From NCBI GenBank assembly GCA_035508795.1, contig DATJMJ010000068.1, forward strand, positions 3,126 through 67,125: a stretch of DNA of 64,000 nucleotides, in the 5' to 3' direction. Position 1 is the first letter of the stretch. Each line of letters opens with the position of its first letter. This DNA comes from DATJMJ01 sp035508795 (lineage in GTDB: Bacteria > Actinomycetota > Acidimicrobiia > Acidimicrobiales > Palsa-688). Below, one piece after another: positions 42,448-51,371 of this stretch. A model generated the notes under the pieces. It saw nothing but the letters and a program-made list of their open reading frames with translations, was not told the DNA's origin and did no database searches. Both the position numbers and the translations under genes were made by a program.

Positions 42448-42964
42448 GCTTGCCGAGTTGGGACAGCACTGCCTCCGGGGCGTTGGCGTACACATCGACA
42501 AGGACGGCACCCTCCCGGTAGCGCCCAAGAAGTGCGTCCGGCGACGCATGGTCTGACGAGCTCGCTGCCTCCGTGGCCGTCGGGTAGAGCTCGACGTCCA
42601 CCTGGGCGACGGTGTCGTTGCACTGCCCCTGCCACCAGAAGAGCTGGTCAAAGGCCCCGTACAGGTTGCCCTGGCCGGAGTTTTCCCAGCATCCCCCGCT
42701 CACGGCTGACTCGACGGCCGCTCGGGTCGACTCGAGCCCGCCCGGCAACACCTTCGGGGGAGTGCTCGCCGGGGCCGTGTACGCCACGGTCGGGGCGGGT
42801 GAGCTCTCCGAGATGTTTTCGCTGCCGACAGTTGTCGCAACCCAGGTACCCGAGGCAGGGTGCGTCGCTGCGTTTTGGCCGCCGGCCGCCACAGAAGCCC
42901 CACAACCGGCCAAAGCAAGAGGGATTGCGACAAGCGCGCTGACCAAGACGGCTCGTTTGCTCAT
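42410..42964 (-). CDS. Lipoprotein, unknown family
   Basis: 184 residues, ATG 42964. Signal MSKRAVLVSALVAIPLALAGC with lipobox LAGC, Cys21 lipidated. A Ser/Thr/Ala/Pro-rich linker (about 25-75) leads to a folded part with GGCWENSGQGNLYGAFDQL, FWWQGQCND, VELYPTATEAASSSDH and VLVDVYANAPEAVLSQL. Two further Cys may form a disulfide. No family recognised. Overlaps the small plus-strand frame by 38 bases at its 3' end. Confidence 0.75.
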   Translation of the reverse strand: MSKRAVLVSALVAIPLALAGCGASVAAGGQNAATHPASGTWVATTVGSENISESSPAPTVAYTAPASTPPKVLPGGLESTRAAVESAVSGGCWENSGQGNLYGAFDQLFWWQGQCNDTVAQVDVELYPTATEAASSSDHASPDALLGRYREGAVLVDVYANAPEAVLSQLGKLSGLAPVPGYQS

Positions 42965-43137
42965 GTCCGCAAGAGATTAGTTCAGGTCACCCTGAAGGGC
43001 TCAAGCGGCGCCCGAGACCCTGGACCGGCGCCCAACCTGAGGCGCGACCCGCGCCCGACCCAAGGGCAGGAGCGGAGTGCCCCACCGAGGGCAGGCGGAG
43101 TTGCCGACCGGGGACGCGACACGTGGCGGCAGGGCGA

Positions 43138-43593
43138 TCAAGACGAGGCGGGAGGGGCGAGCAGGCCGAAGCCCGCCAGGTTGCGCACGACCGTGAACGC
43201 GACGAGCAACCCGACCGCGACGACGGCGGTAGCCCTGCCCCGCGGCATCGGCAGCCGCCACCACCCGGTCACCCTGCCGAGCCAGGCGAGCCATCCCCAA
43301 ACGGCCGCGGCCGCGATCAGCGGGAAAAGGGCGTCCGCATGCAACATCAAGCGGAAGTCACCGTGCGCCAGAGCCCAAACCGCACGCGTCCCGCCGCAAA
43401 ACGGGCACCACAGGCCCGTGAGGGCGTGGAACGGGCACGGCGGGCTCAGATGATGCTCGAAAGGGTTGACGAGTGCGGTCACCGATGCGGCCGACACGGC
43501 CGCGAGCGCCAATACCGCTGGCCCGGCAGCGGCCCTATTGAGCCCAGGCTGGGCAGTGACGACGAGCGGGGAGAGGACGGTTGAGTCACGCAT
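43138..43593 (-). CDS. DUF2752 membrane protein
   Basis: 151 residues, ATG 43593. Three or four helices with the DUF2752 core CPFHALTGLWCPFCGGTR-type sequence: CPFHALTGLWCPFCG then GTRAVWALAHGDF. The CP...CPxCGGTR cluster is diagnostic, and the function is unknown. Follows the RDD gene on the same strand with 61 bases between. The spacer 42965-43137 before the lipoprotein shows nothing recognisable. Confidence 0.87.
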   Translation of the reverse strand: MRDSTVLSPLVVTAQPGLNRAAAGPAVLALAAVSAASVTALVNPFEHHLSPPCPFHALTGLWCPFCGGTRAVWALAHGDFRLMLHADALFPLIAAAAVWGWLAWLGRVTGWWRLPMPRGRATAVVAVGLLVAFTVVRNLAGFGLLAPPASS

Positions 43594-43654
43594 CCCGGTT
43601 TGGCCTGGAGTTCTTGTGCCCGAGGATCGACCGGCGCAGGTCAGCCGTCAGCGC

Positions 43655-44392
43655 TCAGGTGGTCTTCGGGACGAGCGTAAAGCCCTCCGAAGGCACTTTG
43701 AGCACGACGCTCCCGATTATCTTGTCCGCCAGTGTCTGCTTTTGCGCGTCCCACAACGGGAAAAGCATGTCGACGATATACGGGACGACACAGAGGATGT
43801 CCGCTACGACGTGCAGGAGCCAGCGAACGATCCCCATACCGACACCAAGAGGTTGGCCGGTTTTGAGGCTCACGCACCTGAGCCCGATCACGCGCATGCC
43901 CGGCGTCGATCCGTACTGCCCGAGCTGTGCTGCGAACCAGACGCCGATGGCAAGAGCTACCAAATCGCCCAGCAGCTCGAAGGCTCTCGTGTTGGCGGCG
44001 AGGGTGAGGACGAAAAGGACGAGCCAGGGCACCAGGGTGAACAACAGGTCGATCAGCCAGCCCAGAGCTCGCTGCGGCCACTCCGCCAGCGTTCCGGGGA
44101 CGCCCGGCACCATATTGGACTGCGGGCCGCCGAACTGCCCGTACTGGGGCAGCCCCTGGCCCGGCTGCCCGTAGGGCTGCTGGCCGTAAGGCGGTGGCTG
44201 CTGCCCGTAAGGCGGCGGCTGCTGGCCGTAACTCGGCGGCTGCCCGTAAGGAGGAGGTTGCTGCCCGTAAGGAGGTTGCTGCCCGTAGGACGGCGGGGTC
44301 TCGGGAGGCGGCGGAGGAGTACCGGCACCCCATGCACCGGGTTGGGCACCGGACGGCTGATCGCCGGGTACATCGGGAGGCAGGTTGGTCAC
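43655..44392 (-). CDS. RDD family membrane protein with Pro/Gln/Tyr repeat N-terminus
   Basis: 245 residues from GTG 44392, which has GAAAGG seven bases upstream; an ATG at 44440 would add 16 residues. Residues ~20-95 are repeats of PYGQQPP, a disordered cytosolic tail typical of actinobacterial RDD proteins. Then RALGWLIDLLFTLVPWL opens the RDD domain, with GMRVIGLRCVSLKTGQPLG and an ADKIIGSVVLKVP ending. Three helices. Small RDD proteins may be transporters or partners of other membrane proteins. Divergent from the helicase (84 bases). Confidence 0.88.
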   Translation of the reverse strand: MTNLPPDVPGDQPSGAQPGAWGAGTPPPPPETPPSYGQQPPYGQQPPPYGQPPSYGQQPPPYGQQPPPYGQQPYGQPGQGLPQYGQFGGPQSNMVPGVPGTLAEWPQRALGWLIDLLFTLVPWLVLFVLTLAANTRAFELLGDLVALAIGVWFAAQLGQYGSTPGMRVIGLRCVSLKTGQPLGVGMGIVRWLLHVVADILCVVPYIVDMLFPLWDAQKQTLADKIIGSVVLKVPSEGFTLVPKTT

Positions 44393-44476
44393 GGTGGGCC
44401 TTTCGTTAGGGCTTCGACCGGTAGTCTTGCAGGTCGGCACGTTGATTGGTAGGGTTTCGCACTCGCGGCCGAGCCA

Positions 44477-47035
44477 TTGACACCAGCCTGGGCGCCCGCT
44501 CTCACCGGTAGCTTGGGCGCCTTCCTACAAAGCGGGGACGATCCTGACAGCGTGCTGTTCGCACTCGCGCGCTGGGCGGAGGGACGGGGTTTCACGCTCT
44601 ACCCGGCACAAGAAGAGGCACTCCTGGCGGTGCTGACAGGCGACCACGTCATCATGACGACTCCCACCGGTTCGGGAAAGAGCCTCGTCGCGCTCGGAGG
44701 GCACTTGGCGAGCCTCGCCGGCGGGCGCCGGTCCTGGTACACGGCGCCGATCAAAGCGCTCGTCTCGGAAAAGTTCTTCGACCTCTGCGACGCCCTTGGG
44801 CCCGCCAATGTCGGCATGCTCACCGGGGACGCTTCTCTCAACCCGTCGGCCCCTGTCATCTGCTGCACGGCCGAGGTCCTCGCCAACCTTGCGCTCCGCG
44901 ACGGCGAAAGTGCCCCCGTCGACCAGGTCGTCATGGACGAGTTCCACTTTTATGCCGACCCTGACCGGGGCTGGGCATGGCAGGTGCCCCTCATCGAGCT
45001 CAGACGGGCGCAGTTTGTCCTCATGTCGGCCACGATGGGAGATGCCTCCCGCTTCGTGGCCGACTTCAAACGGCGCACCGGCCGGCCGACAACGGTCGTC
45101 AGCTCCACCGAGCGCCCGGTACCTCTCAGCTACCGTTACGCCCGGAGCCTCGTCCACGACACGATCGGCGAACTGGTCGCACAAGGCCTCGCGCCCATTT
45201 ACGCCGTCCATTTCACTCAAAAGGCAGCTGTCGAACGGGCGCAGGCTTTGACGAGCGCAGGTTTGTCGAGCCGGAGCGAGCGGGACGCCATAGCGGCCGC
45301 GATCGCAGGCTTTCGTTTCAGTCGGGGGTACGGCCAGGCTCTCTCACGCCTGCTTCGCCACGGCATCGGTACTCACCACGCCGGCATGCTCCCCAAGTAC
45401 CGCAGGTTGGTGGAGCGCCTTTGCCAGAAAGGCTTGTTGAAGGTCATTTGCGGCACCGACACGTTGGGAGTCGGGATCAACGTGCCGATAAAGACTGTTC
45501 TTTTCACGGCGCTCTCCAAGTACGACGGCAGCCAGAGCCGCCTCCTCACTGCACGCGAGTTCCATCAAATGGCAGGACGGGCAGGGCGAGCCGGTTACGA
45601 CGTCTCCGGCTCCGTCGTGGCACAGGCACCCGAACACGTCAGCCAAAACGACAAGGCGGCGGCGCGAGCCGGGGGCGACGCCGCAAAACTGCGCAAGTTG
45701 GTAAAGGCCAAGCCCCCCAAGGGTTTCGTGCACTGGGACGAAGGGACCTTTGACCGCCTCGTGCAGGCCCCGCCCGAGCCGCTCGCATCGAGCTTCAAGG
45801 TGACCAACGCCATGCTGCTCCAGGTGCTTGACAGGCCGGGCGACGGGTGCCAGGACCTGAAGCGCCTCCTGCTCGATAACGACGAGCCGCGAGCTGCGAA
45901 GCGACGGCACATCAGGAACGCCATCGCCATTTACCGGAGCCTGCTTTCGGCGGGGGTCCTCGAACGGCTCCCCGAGCCCGACGCCCTCGGGCGGAGGGTG
46001 CGAGTAACCGTTGAACTACAAGAGGACTTTGCCCTCAACCAACCGCTCTCCCTCTTTGTGCTCGAAGCTCTCCCAAAGCTCGACCCTGCATCCCCCGACC
46101 ATGTGCTCGACATCGTCTCGGTCGTCGAATCGACCCTCGAAGACCCGCGTCCGGTCAGGGAGGCGCAACTGGACCGCCTGAAGGGGGAGACGCTTGCGAG
46201 GATGAAGGAGGAAGGTATGGAGTACGAGGAGCGGATGGAAGTGCTCCACGACCTCGAGCCTCCCGCCCCGCTGGCGGATTTCCTCTACGAAGTCTTCGAC
46301 AACTACCGCATCAGGCACCCCTGGGCGCGCGACCACAACGTAAAGCCGAAGTCCGTTGTCCGGGACATGTACGAGCGCTCGATGGGGTTCGGGGAATTTG
46401 TGGCTTTCTACGGGCTCTCACGCTCGGAGGGACTCGTGCTCCGCTACCTCTCCGACGCTTACAAGGCGCTCGTCCAGAGCGTGCCCGAAGACGCCAAGCC
46501 CGAGCTTCTGGTCGAGGTGACTGAGTGGTTGGGCGAGATAGTCCGCCAGGTCGACTCGAGCCTCCTGGACGAATGGGAGATGCTGAGCCATCCCGAGCGC
46601 GCTCTCGAGGCGTTGGCTCGCGGCGAGGAGCCCTCCTCGGGCCGGGAGGCCCCCGGCCCCCTAGCCGTGACAGCCAACCGCCGGGCGTTCAAAGTGATGG
46701 TACGGAACGCCTCCTTCCGCAGGGTCGAGCTCGCGGCTCGCCGCGACTGGTCGTCGCTCGGCGAGCTCGACGAGGAGCCCGGGTGGGACGAGGCCCGCTG
46801 GGAGGCGGCTTTTGTCCCCTATTTCGAGGAGCACACCGCCATCGGGACCGGTGCGGCAGCCCGGGGGGCCGGTTTGTGGCAGGTCGCCGAGATGCCCGGG
46901 CGCTGGGAGGTCCGCCAGGTGCTCGACGACCCCGAAGGCGACCACGACTGGGCCTTGGTGCTCAGCATCGACCTGGGCCGCTCGGACGAGATCGGCGAAC
47001 CTGCCGTCCAGCCGCTTGCAGTCGAGTTGCTCTGA
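44477..47035 (+). CDS. Ski2-like DEAD/DEAH helicase with DUF3516
   Basis: 852 residues, TTG start at 44477. Motifs: YPAQEEALLAV (Q-motif-like), Walker A PTGSGKS at 63-69, APIKALVSEKF, DEFH at 154-157 in place of DExH, SATMGDAS (motif III), HHAGMLPKYRRLVERLCQKG and the motif VI QMAGRAGRAG. The C-terminal ~350 residues match the DUF3516 region (KMVRDMYERSMGF-like: SVVRDMYERSMGFGEFVAFYGLSRSEG). Actinobacterial members resemble RNA helicases of the Ski2/Mtr4 type. It likely unwinds structured RNA in turnover or ribosome assembly, but this is inferred. Confidence 0.9.
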   Translation: MTPAWAPALTGSLGAFLQSGDDPDSVLFALARWAEGRGFTLYPAQEEALLAVLTGDHVIMTTPTGSGKSLVALGGHLASLAGGRRSWYTAPIKALVSEKFFDLCDALGPANVGMLTGDASLNPSAPVICCTAEVLANLALRDGESAPVDQVVMDEFHFYADPDRGWAWQVPLIELRRAQFVLMSATMGDASRFVADFKRRTGRPTTVVSSTERPVPLSYRYARSLVHDTIGELVAQGLAPIYAVHFTQKAAVERAQALTSAGLSSRSERDAIAAAIAGFRFSRGYGQALSRLLRHGIGTHHAGMLPKYRRLVERLCQKGLLKVICGTDTLGVGINVPIKTVLFTALSKYDGSQSRLLTAREFHQMAGRAGRAGYDVSGSVVAQAPEHVSQNDKAAARAGGDAAKLRKLVKAKPPKGFVHWDEGTFDRLVQAPPEPLASSFKVTNAMLLQVLDRPGDGCQDLKRLLLDNDEPRAAKRRHIRNAIAIYRSLLSAGVLERLPEPDALGRRVRVTVELQEDFALNQPLSLFVLEALPKLDPASPDHVLDIVSVVESTLEDPRPVREAQLDRLKGETLARMKEEGMEYEERMEVLHDLEPPAPLADFLYEVFDNYRIRHPWARDHNVKPKSVVRDMYERSMGFGEFVAFYGLSRSEGLVLRYLSDAYKALVQSVPEDAKPELLVEVTEWLGEIVRQVDSSLLDEWEMLSHPERALEALARGEEPSSGREAPGPLAVTANRRAFKVMVRNASFRRVELAARRDWSSLGELDEEPGWDEARWEAAFVPYFEEHTAIGTGAAARGAGLWQVAEMPGRWEVRQVLDDPEGDHDWALVLSIDLGRSDEIGEPAVQPLAVELL

Positions 47036-47065
47036 GGCGCCCGCCTGCTGTGAGGCGCCCCTTTT
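47036..47065 (+). terminator. Possible terminator after the helicase
   Basis: GGCGCC (47036-47041) is repeated at 47054-47059, pairing across a 12-base loop, followed by CCTTTT. The first copy abuts the stop codon. Short stem, so low confidence. Confidence 0.3.
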
Positions 47066-47138
47066 GGTTAGGCGCGGCTCGCTCTTAGGCGGCCGGCGAG
47101 TTGGGCGGGGGCCGCTTTGCTTGCTAGCGTGCCGGACC

Positions 47139-47333
47139 ATGGTCATCAGGCCGCTCGGGCGTGAGGAGGCACTTCAGCACCTCTTCGTGCTGGGCATTGC
47201 CGCCTTCTTGATCATTTCACCGTACTTCCTCGTCAACCTGTGGAAACTCCGCGACTCGCTCGTCGGGCTCGGGATACTTTTCGCCGTCATCGACGTGGCA
47301 GTTGCCGCCGCCCTCCGCCGCCCGAAGACGTAG
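47139..47333 (+). CDS. 64-residue two-helix membrane protein
   Basis: ATG 47139. MVIRPLGREEALQHLF then helix VLGIAAFLIISPYFLVNLW, a short LRDSLVG turn, helix LGILFAVIDVAVAAAL and a basic RRPKT end: a helical hairpin with the positive end inside. Codon bias is good, and a longer upstream frame is low-complexity. Not recognised. It precedes the MMPL promoter. Confidence 0.6.
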   Translation: MVIRPLGREEALQHLFVLGIAAFLIISPYFLVNLWKLRDSLVGLGILFAVIDVAVAAALRRPKT

Positions 47334-47348
47334 CCGCGAAATTTTGCC

Positions 47349-47388
47349 TTGACAACGATAACTTATCGTCGTTAATCTAACGGCGATA
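47349..47388 (+). promoter_or_regulatory. Promoter of the MMPL-TetR pair with overlapping palindromic operator
   Basis: TTGACA at 47349-47354 with TAATCT at 47373-47378 (18-base spacing) forms a strong promoter. Between and across them lie two overlapping palindromes: a perfect one at 47355-47369 (ACGATAA-C-TTATCGT), and an 11-bp inverted repeat with one mismatch at 47364-47388 (TATCGTCGTTA, 3-base gap, TAACGGCGATA). They share the middle half-site. This is the layout of a TetR-type operator that would block RNA polymerase; the TetR gene downstream is the natural ligand. The start codon of the exporter is about 43-53 bases further on. Confidence 0.75.
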
Positions 47389-47430
47389 GGTTCAACCGTC
47401 CAAGTCGTTGACAAGGTGGTGGTGGTTGGC

Positions 47431-49686
47431 ATGCTCGCAAGGTTGGCCCGCTACGTCACAGCACATGCCCGGCACGTGCTCCTCGTTACCCTCCTGCTCG
47501 TCCTCGCTGCCGCCGCTTACGGCAGCTCGGCAGCCCCGCACCTGTCCTCCGGGGGCTTCACGGACTCGACTTCGCCGTCCACCAGGGCCGACAACCTCCT
47601 TTCGGGACGCTTCCATCAGGGCGACCCCAACCTCATCTTCCTGGTAGAGGCCCCGGGAGGGGCGAACGACCAAGCGGCGAGGGAGGCCGGTGCCAGCCTC
47701 GCCTCGCAGCTGGCACGCCAGCCCTACGTGACCGGGGTGGAGTCCTACTGGTCGGTCGCGCCGGCCGAGCGGGCGGGCTTCATAAGCCGCAACGGGGACG
47801 ATGCCCTGGTCAGCGCAAGAGTGCTCGGCAACGACACGACGTCGACCAACCGCGGCTATGCGCTTGCCAAGCGCTTCGATGCCACAAAGGACGGTGTCGT
47901 GGTCGAGGCAGGTGGCCTCACCGTGGCGAACTACGAGATAGGCAAGCAGATATCTCACGACCTGGCGGTCGCAGAATCGGTCGCGGTGCCTCTCACGCTC
48001 CTGGCGTTGGTGCTCGTCTTCGGCAGTGTCGTGGCCGCCTTGCTGCCCCTGGCCGTCGGCGGTGCTGCCATCGTCGGGACGCTTGCCATCCTCAGGCTGC
48101 TGACGCTGTTCGTCCCGGTGTCGGTCTACGCGCTCAACCTGACGACGGCAATGGGGCTCGGCCTGGCCATCGATTACAGCCTTTTCATCCTGAGCCGCTA
48201 CCGGGAAGAAGTGCTCCGTGTTGGCCACAGCAGCGAGGCGGTCCACTCAGCCGTCCGCTCTGCCGGCCGGACGGTGCTGTTCTCGTCGTTGACAGTTGGG
48301 CTCTCACTTGCCGCCATGATGGTTTTCCCATTTTATTTCCTCCGGTCTTTCGCCTACGCCGGTATAGCAGTCGTGGCCGTGGCAGCTCTTGGGGCAACCG
48401 TGGTGCTCCCGGCCCTGTTGAGCGTCCTCGGCCGCCGTGTCGACGCGTGGGACGTGCGCCCCTTGTGGCGGCGACGCCCCGGGCGTGACAACAACGCCGA
48501 CGCCGGGCGCGGGGGCGGGGGCGAGGTCGGTGGCGGGTTCTGGCGCAGGCTCGCCCTTGCCGTAATGCGCCGCCCGGTCGCCTTTGGCCTCGGGGTGCTG
48601 GCCATCCTGGTCGTGCTGGGTTCGCCTTTCCTGTCGGTACGTTTTGGCCTTCCCGACGACAGGGTGCTCCCTGCCTCGGCGAGTGCCCACGAGGTGGGCG
48701 ACGTGCTACGGGGCGACTTCAGCCAGGACGCCGCCGACGCTGTCACGATCGTGCTGCCTCACGTCGACCGGGCAGCGGCGGGCCAGCTCTCGAGCTACGC
48801 GGCCAGGCTTTCGCTCCTCACGGGTGTGGACGAAGTAAATTCCCCCGTCGGGACTTACGTTTCCGGCCAAAGAAGGGCGAGCTTCTCGACTCCGGTCGTC
48901 AGTGGCTCCACATACCTCGCCGTCCAAAACGACCTCAACCCCAACTCCCCGCTCGGCGAGCAGCTGGTGAAGGCCGTGCGGCACGTGCAGGCGCCGGCGG
49001 AGGCGCTTTCGACCGGGCCTGCGGCCCGAAACCTCGACTCCCTCAACGCGCTCGGAGGCATGCTGCCGGTCGCCCTCGCATTGATCGCAGCGTCCACGTT
49101 GGCCATATTGTTCCTGTTCACCCGGAGCGTGCTCATCCCCTTCAAAGCACTCGTGCTCAACATCCTTTCGCTGTCGGCGACCTTCGGGGCGATGGTCTAC
49201 GTCTTCCAGGATGGGCACCTCTCCGGGCTCCTCGGCGGAGTTGGGGCGACCGGGTACTTGAACGCCAGCATGCCGGTCCTGATGTTTTGCATAGCGTTCG
49301 GGCTTTCCATGGACTATGAGGTCTTCCTTCTCAGCCGCATAAAGGAGGAATGGGACCGTTCGGACCACACCGCTGCAGCCAGCACGGTCGCCGTCGCGAC
49401 GGGGCTCGAGCGGACCGGCAGGATCGTCACAGCTGCCGCAGCGCTGATATCGATAGTCTTCATTGCCATAGGCACCTCGCAGATCAGCTTCATCAAGTTG
49501 TTCGGGACCGGCATGGCTCTGGCGGTGCTGATGGACGCAACGCTCGTGCGAGGGATCCTCGTACCCGCTTTCATGCGGCTCGCCGGCAGGGCCAACTGGT
49601 GGGCGCCGAGCTGGCTTTCTTTCCCGACATTGACCGAGGGCACCCAACATGGCAGCGTCGCCGAGTACGACCTCCCGCCGGCATAG
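47431..49686 (+). CDS. MMPL/RND family membrane exporter
   Basis: 751 residues from ATG 47431 (MLARLARYVTAHARHVLL); GTG codons at 47416-47422 are alternatives. Two-fold MMPL topology, about 12 helices: outer loop domains after helix 1 and helix 7, TTAMGLGLAIDYSLFILSRYREE in repeat one (the DYSLF charged pair of the proton relay) and CIAFGLSMDYEVFLLSRIKEE in repeat two. A Gly/Arg/Asp-rich loop (RDNNADAGRGGGGEVGGG) lies between the halves. Exports a lipid or hydrophobic compound; a substrate cannot be named. Probably repressed by the TetR that overlaps its 3' end. Confidence 0.92.
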   Translation: MLARLARYVTAHARHVLLVTLLLVLAAAAYGSSAAPHLSSGGFTDSTSPSTRADNLLSGRFHQGDPNLIFLVEAPGGANDQAAREAGASLASQLARQPYVTGVESYWSVAPAERAGFISRNGDDALVSARVLGNDTTSTNRGYALAKRFDATKDGVVVEAGGLTVANYEIGKQISHDLAVAESVAVPLTLLALVLVFGSVVAALLPLAVGGAAIVGTLAILRLLTLFVPVSVYALNLTTAMGLGLAIDYSLFILSRYREEVLRVGHSSEAVHSAVRSAGRTVLFSSLTVGLSLAAMMVFPFYFLRSFAYAGIAVVAVAALGATVVLPALLSVLGRRVDAWDVRPLWRRRPGRDNNADAGRGGGGEVGGGFWRRLALAVMRRPVAFGLGVLAILVVLGSPFLSVRFGLPDDRVLPASASAHEVGDVLRGDFSQDAADAVTIVLPHVDRAAAGQLSSYAARLSLLTGVDEVNSPVGTYVSGQRRASFSTPVVSGSTYLAVQNDLNPNSPLGEQLVKAVRHVQAPAEALSTGPAARNLDSLNALGGMLPVALALIAASTLAILFLFTRSVLIPFKALVLNILSLSATFGAMVYVFQDGHLSGLLGGVGATGYLNASMPVLMFCIAFGLSMDYEVFLLSRIKEEWDRSDHTAAASTVAVATGLERTGRIVTAAAALISIVFIAIGTSQISFIKLFGTGMALAVLMDATLVRGILVPAFMRLAGRANWWAPSWLSFPTLTEGTQHGSVAEYDLPPA

Positions 49687-50317
49687 GGCACCGCGCGGGC
49701 ACGGAGAGGCACTACGGGGAGAAATCCTTGCAGCTGCTCGCGAGTTGCTCGCCGAGACGGGCGACGAGGGGGCCGTCTCGGTACGGGCCGTTGCGCAGCG
49801 GGTAGGTGTCACGACACCCTCGATCTACCTGCATTTCAAGGACAAAGAGGACCTGCTCGACGCTGTTTGCGCAGACGTTTTCGAGTCGCTTGCCGCAGCG
49901 CTCGAGGAGGCAACCGCTTCGGAAACCGCCCCGCTCGAACGCCTGGCCGCCCAGGGTCGCGCCTACATCCGGTTCGCTCTTGCCAAGCCGGAGCACTACA
50001 GGTTGGCCTTCATGGTGAGCGGCGGGCATAGGGTCGTGGACGACGTACTTAGCGACAGGTGCTTGGGCCAGGTCCTTCAGACGATCTCGGAATGCATGGC
50101 GGCCGGCATTTTCCCTCCCGACCCGCGAGGCCCGCTGCCTGCCGGGCTCCAGTTGTGGGCGGCCGTCCACGGTGTCGCATCGCTCCTTTTGACCAAGCCC
50201 TGGTTGCCGTGGGGCGAGGTGGACGAAGTCATCGAACAGGCCCTGCGCACCGCCATCGCCGGCTACCTGGTCGCTGCTCGAAACCCGGGTGCCCCCTTTT
50301 CCGAGTTGAGCAGGTAG
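49649..50317 (+). CDS. TetR/AcrR family regulator
   Basis: 222 residues, ATG 49649, overlapping the exporter by 38 bases. N-terminal HTH: RGEILAAARELLAETGDEG, VSVRAVAQRVGVTTPSIYLHFKDKEDLL, the standard TetR helix-turn-helix. The ligand-binding part (AYIRFALAKPEHYRLAFMVSGG, LWAAVHGVASLLL) matches the WHG-type C-terminal domain seen in regulators of efflux. Likely binds the palindromes at 47355-47388 upstream of its operon and releases when the exported compound binds; autoregulated. Ligand unknown. Confidence 0.92.
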   Translation: MAASPSTTSRRHRAPRGHGEALRGEILAAARELLAETGDEGAVSVRAVAQRVGVTTPSIYLHFKDKEDLLDAVCADVFESLAAALEEATASETAPLERLAAQGRAYIRFALAKPEHYRLAFMVSGGHRVVDDVLSDRCLGQVLQTISECMAAGIFPPDPRGPLPAGLQLWAAVHGVASLLLTKPWLPWGEVDEVIEQALRTAIAGYLVAARNPGAPFSELSR

Positions 50318-50363
50318 CTTTCTCGCTGGGAACTTTGGGCTTAACTAGCGAAGGAGATAGCTC

Positions 50364-51371
50364 GTGGCGCTGCCAACTCAGCCATTGGGGAAAACCGGTT
50401 TCGAAATCACCCGAGTCGGGTTTGGAGCCTGGGCAGCCGGAGGAGGTGGCTGGGCGTACTCGTGGGGCCCCCAGGACGACAAGGACTCCGTCGCCTCTAT
50501 CCGCTATGCCGTCGAGTCGGGCGTCAACTGGGTCGACACGGCGGGCATCTACGGCCTTGGCCACTCGGAGGAGGTCGTCGCGATGGCGATGGAGGGCATC
50601 CCCGAAGGCGACCGCCCGTTTATTTTCACCAAATGCGGCCTCGTATGGGACGCGAGCGACCCTTTCCGCCCGGCGGAGCGCGTCGGTTCGCCCGACAGCA
50701 TCCGCGCCGATTGCGAAGCGTCCCTGCGCCGCCTGAAGGTCGAGGCGATAGACCTTCTCCAGATGCACTGGCCGGCGGAGGACGGGGCATCGCTCGAGGA
50801 CTACTGGGGCGAGCTGCTCAAGTTGAAGGAGGAAGGCAAAATCCGCGCCGCCGGGCTGAGCAACCACAACGTGTCCCACCTCGACGAAGCCGAGGCGCTC
50901 GGGCACGTCGATACCCTCCAGCCGCCGTTCTCCGCCTTGCGCCGCGAGCAGGCCCCCGAAATTGCTTGGTGCGCGGCGCACTCGACAGGTGTGATCGTCT
51001 ACAGCCCGATGCAGGCAGGCCTGCTCTCCGGGCGGTTCAGCGTCGAACGGGCCAGCCAGCTCCACCGGGACGACTGGCGGGCACGTTCGCCGTTGTTCCA
51101 GGGCGAGCAACTGGCGCGCAACCTCGCCTTGGCCGACGCGATGCGGCCGATTGCCGAGCGCAAAGGCACGACCGTCGCAGCGGTGGCCGTGGCGTGGGTG
51201 CTGTCCTGGCCAGGCATAACCGCCGCCATCGTCGGAGCGCGGACCCCTGGCCAAGTCGGCGGCTGGCTACCGGCCGCAGACCTGGAGCTGAGCCACGAGG
51301 ACCTGGAAGAGATCGCAACTGCCACCGAGTCGTTAGGGGCAGGGACGGGGCCTGTGCGCCCGGGGAGTTGA
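50364..51371 (+). CDS. Aldo/keto reductase
   Basis: 335 residues, GTG 50364 with GAAGGAGA upstream. AKR fold: GKTGFEITRVGFGAW, NWVDTAGIYGLGHSEE with the catalytic Asp and Tyr, IFTKCG with Lys, LLQMHWP with His. NADPH site AIVGARTPGQV near the end. Reduces carbonyls or acts on sugars; substrate not readable. Stop overlaps the methyltransferase start (TTGA), so the two are coupled. Confidence 0.92.
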   Translation: MALPTQPLGKTGFEITRVGFGAWAAGGGGWAYSWGPQDDKDSVASIRYAVESGVNWVDTAGIYGLGHSEEVVAMAMEGIPEGDRPFIFTKCGLVWDASDPFRPAERVGSPDSIRADCEASLRRLKVEAIDLLQMHWPAEDGASLEDYWGELLKLKEEGKIRAAGLSNHNVSHLDEAEALGHVDTLQPPFSALRREQAPEIAWCAAHSTGVIVYSPMQAGLLSGRFSVERASQLHRDDWRARSPLFQGEQLARNLALADAMRPIAERKGTTVAAVAVAWVLSWPGITAAIVGARTPGQVGGWLPAADLELSHEDLEEIATATESLGAGTGPVRPGS

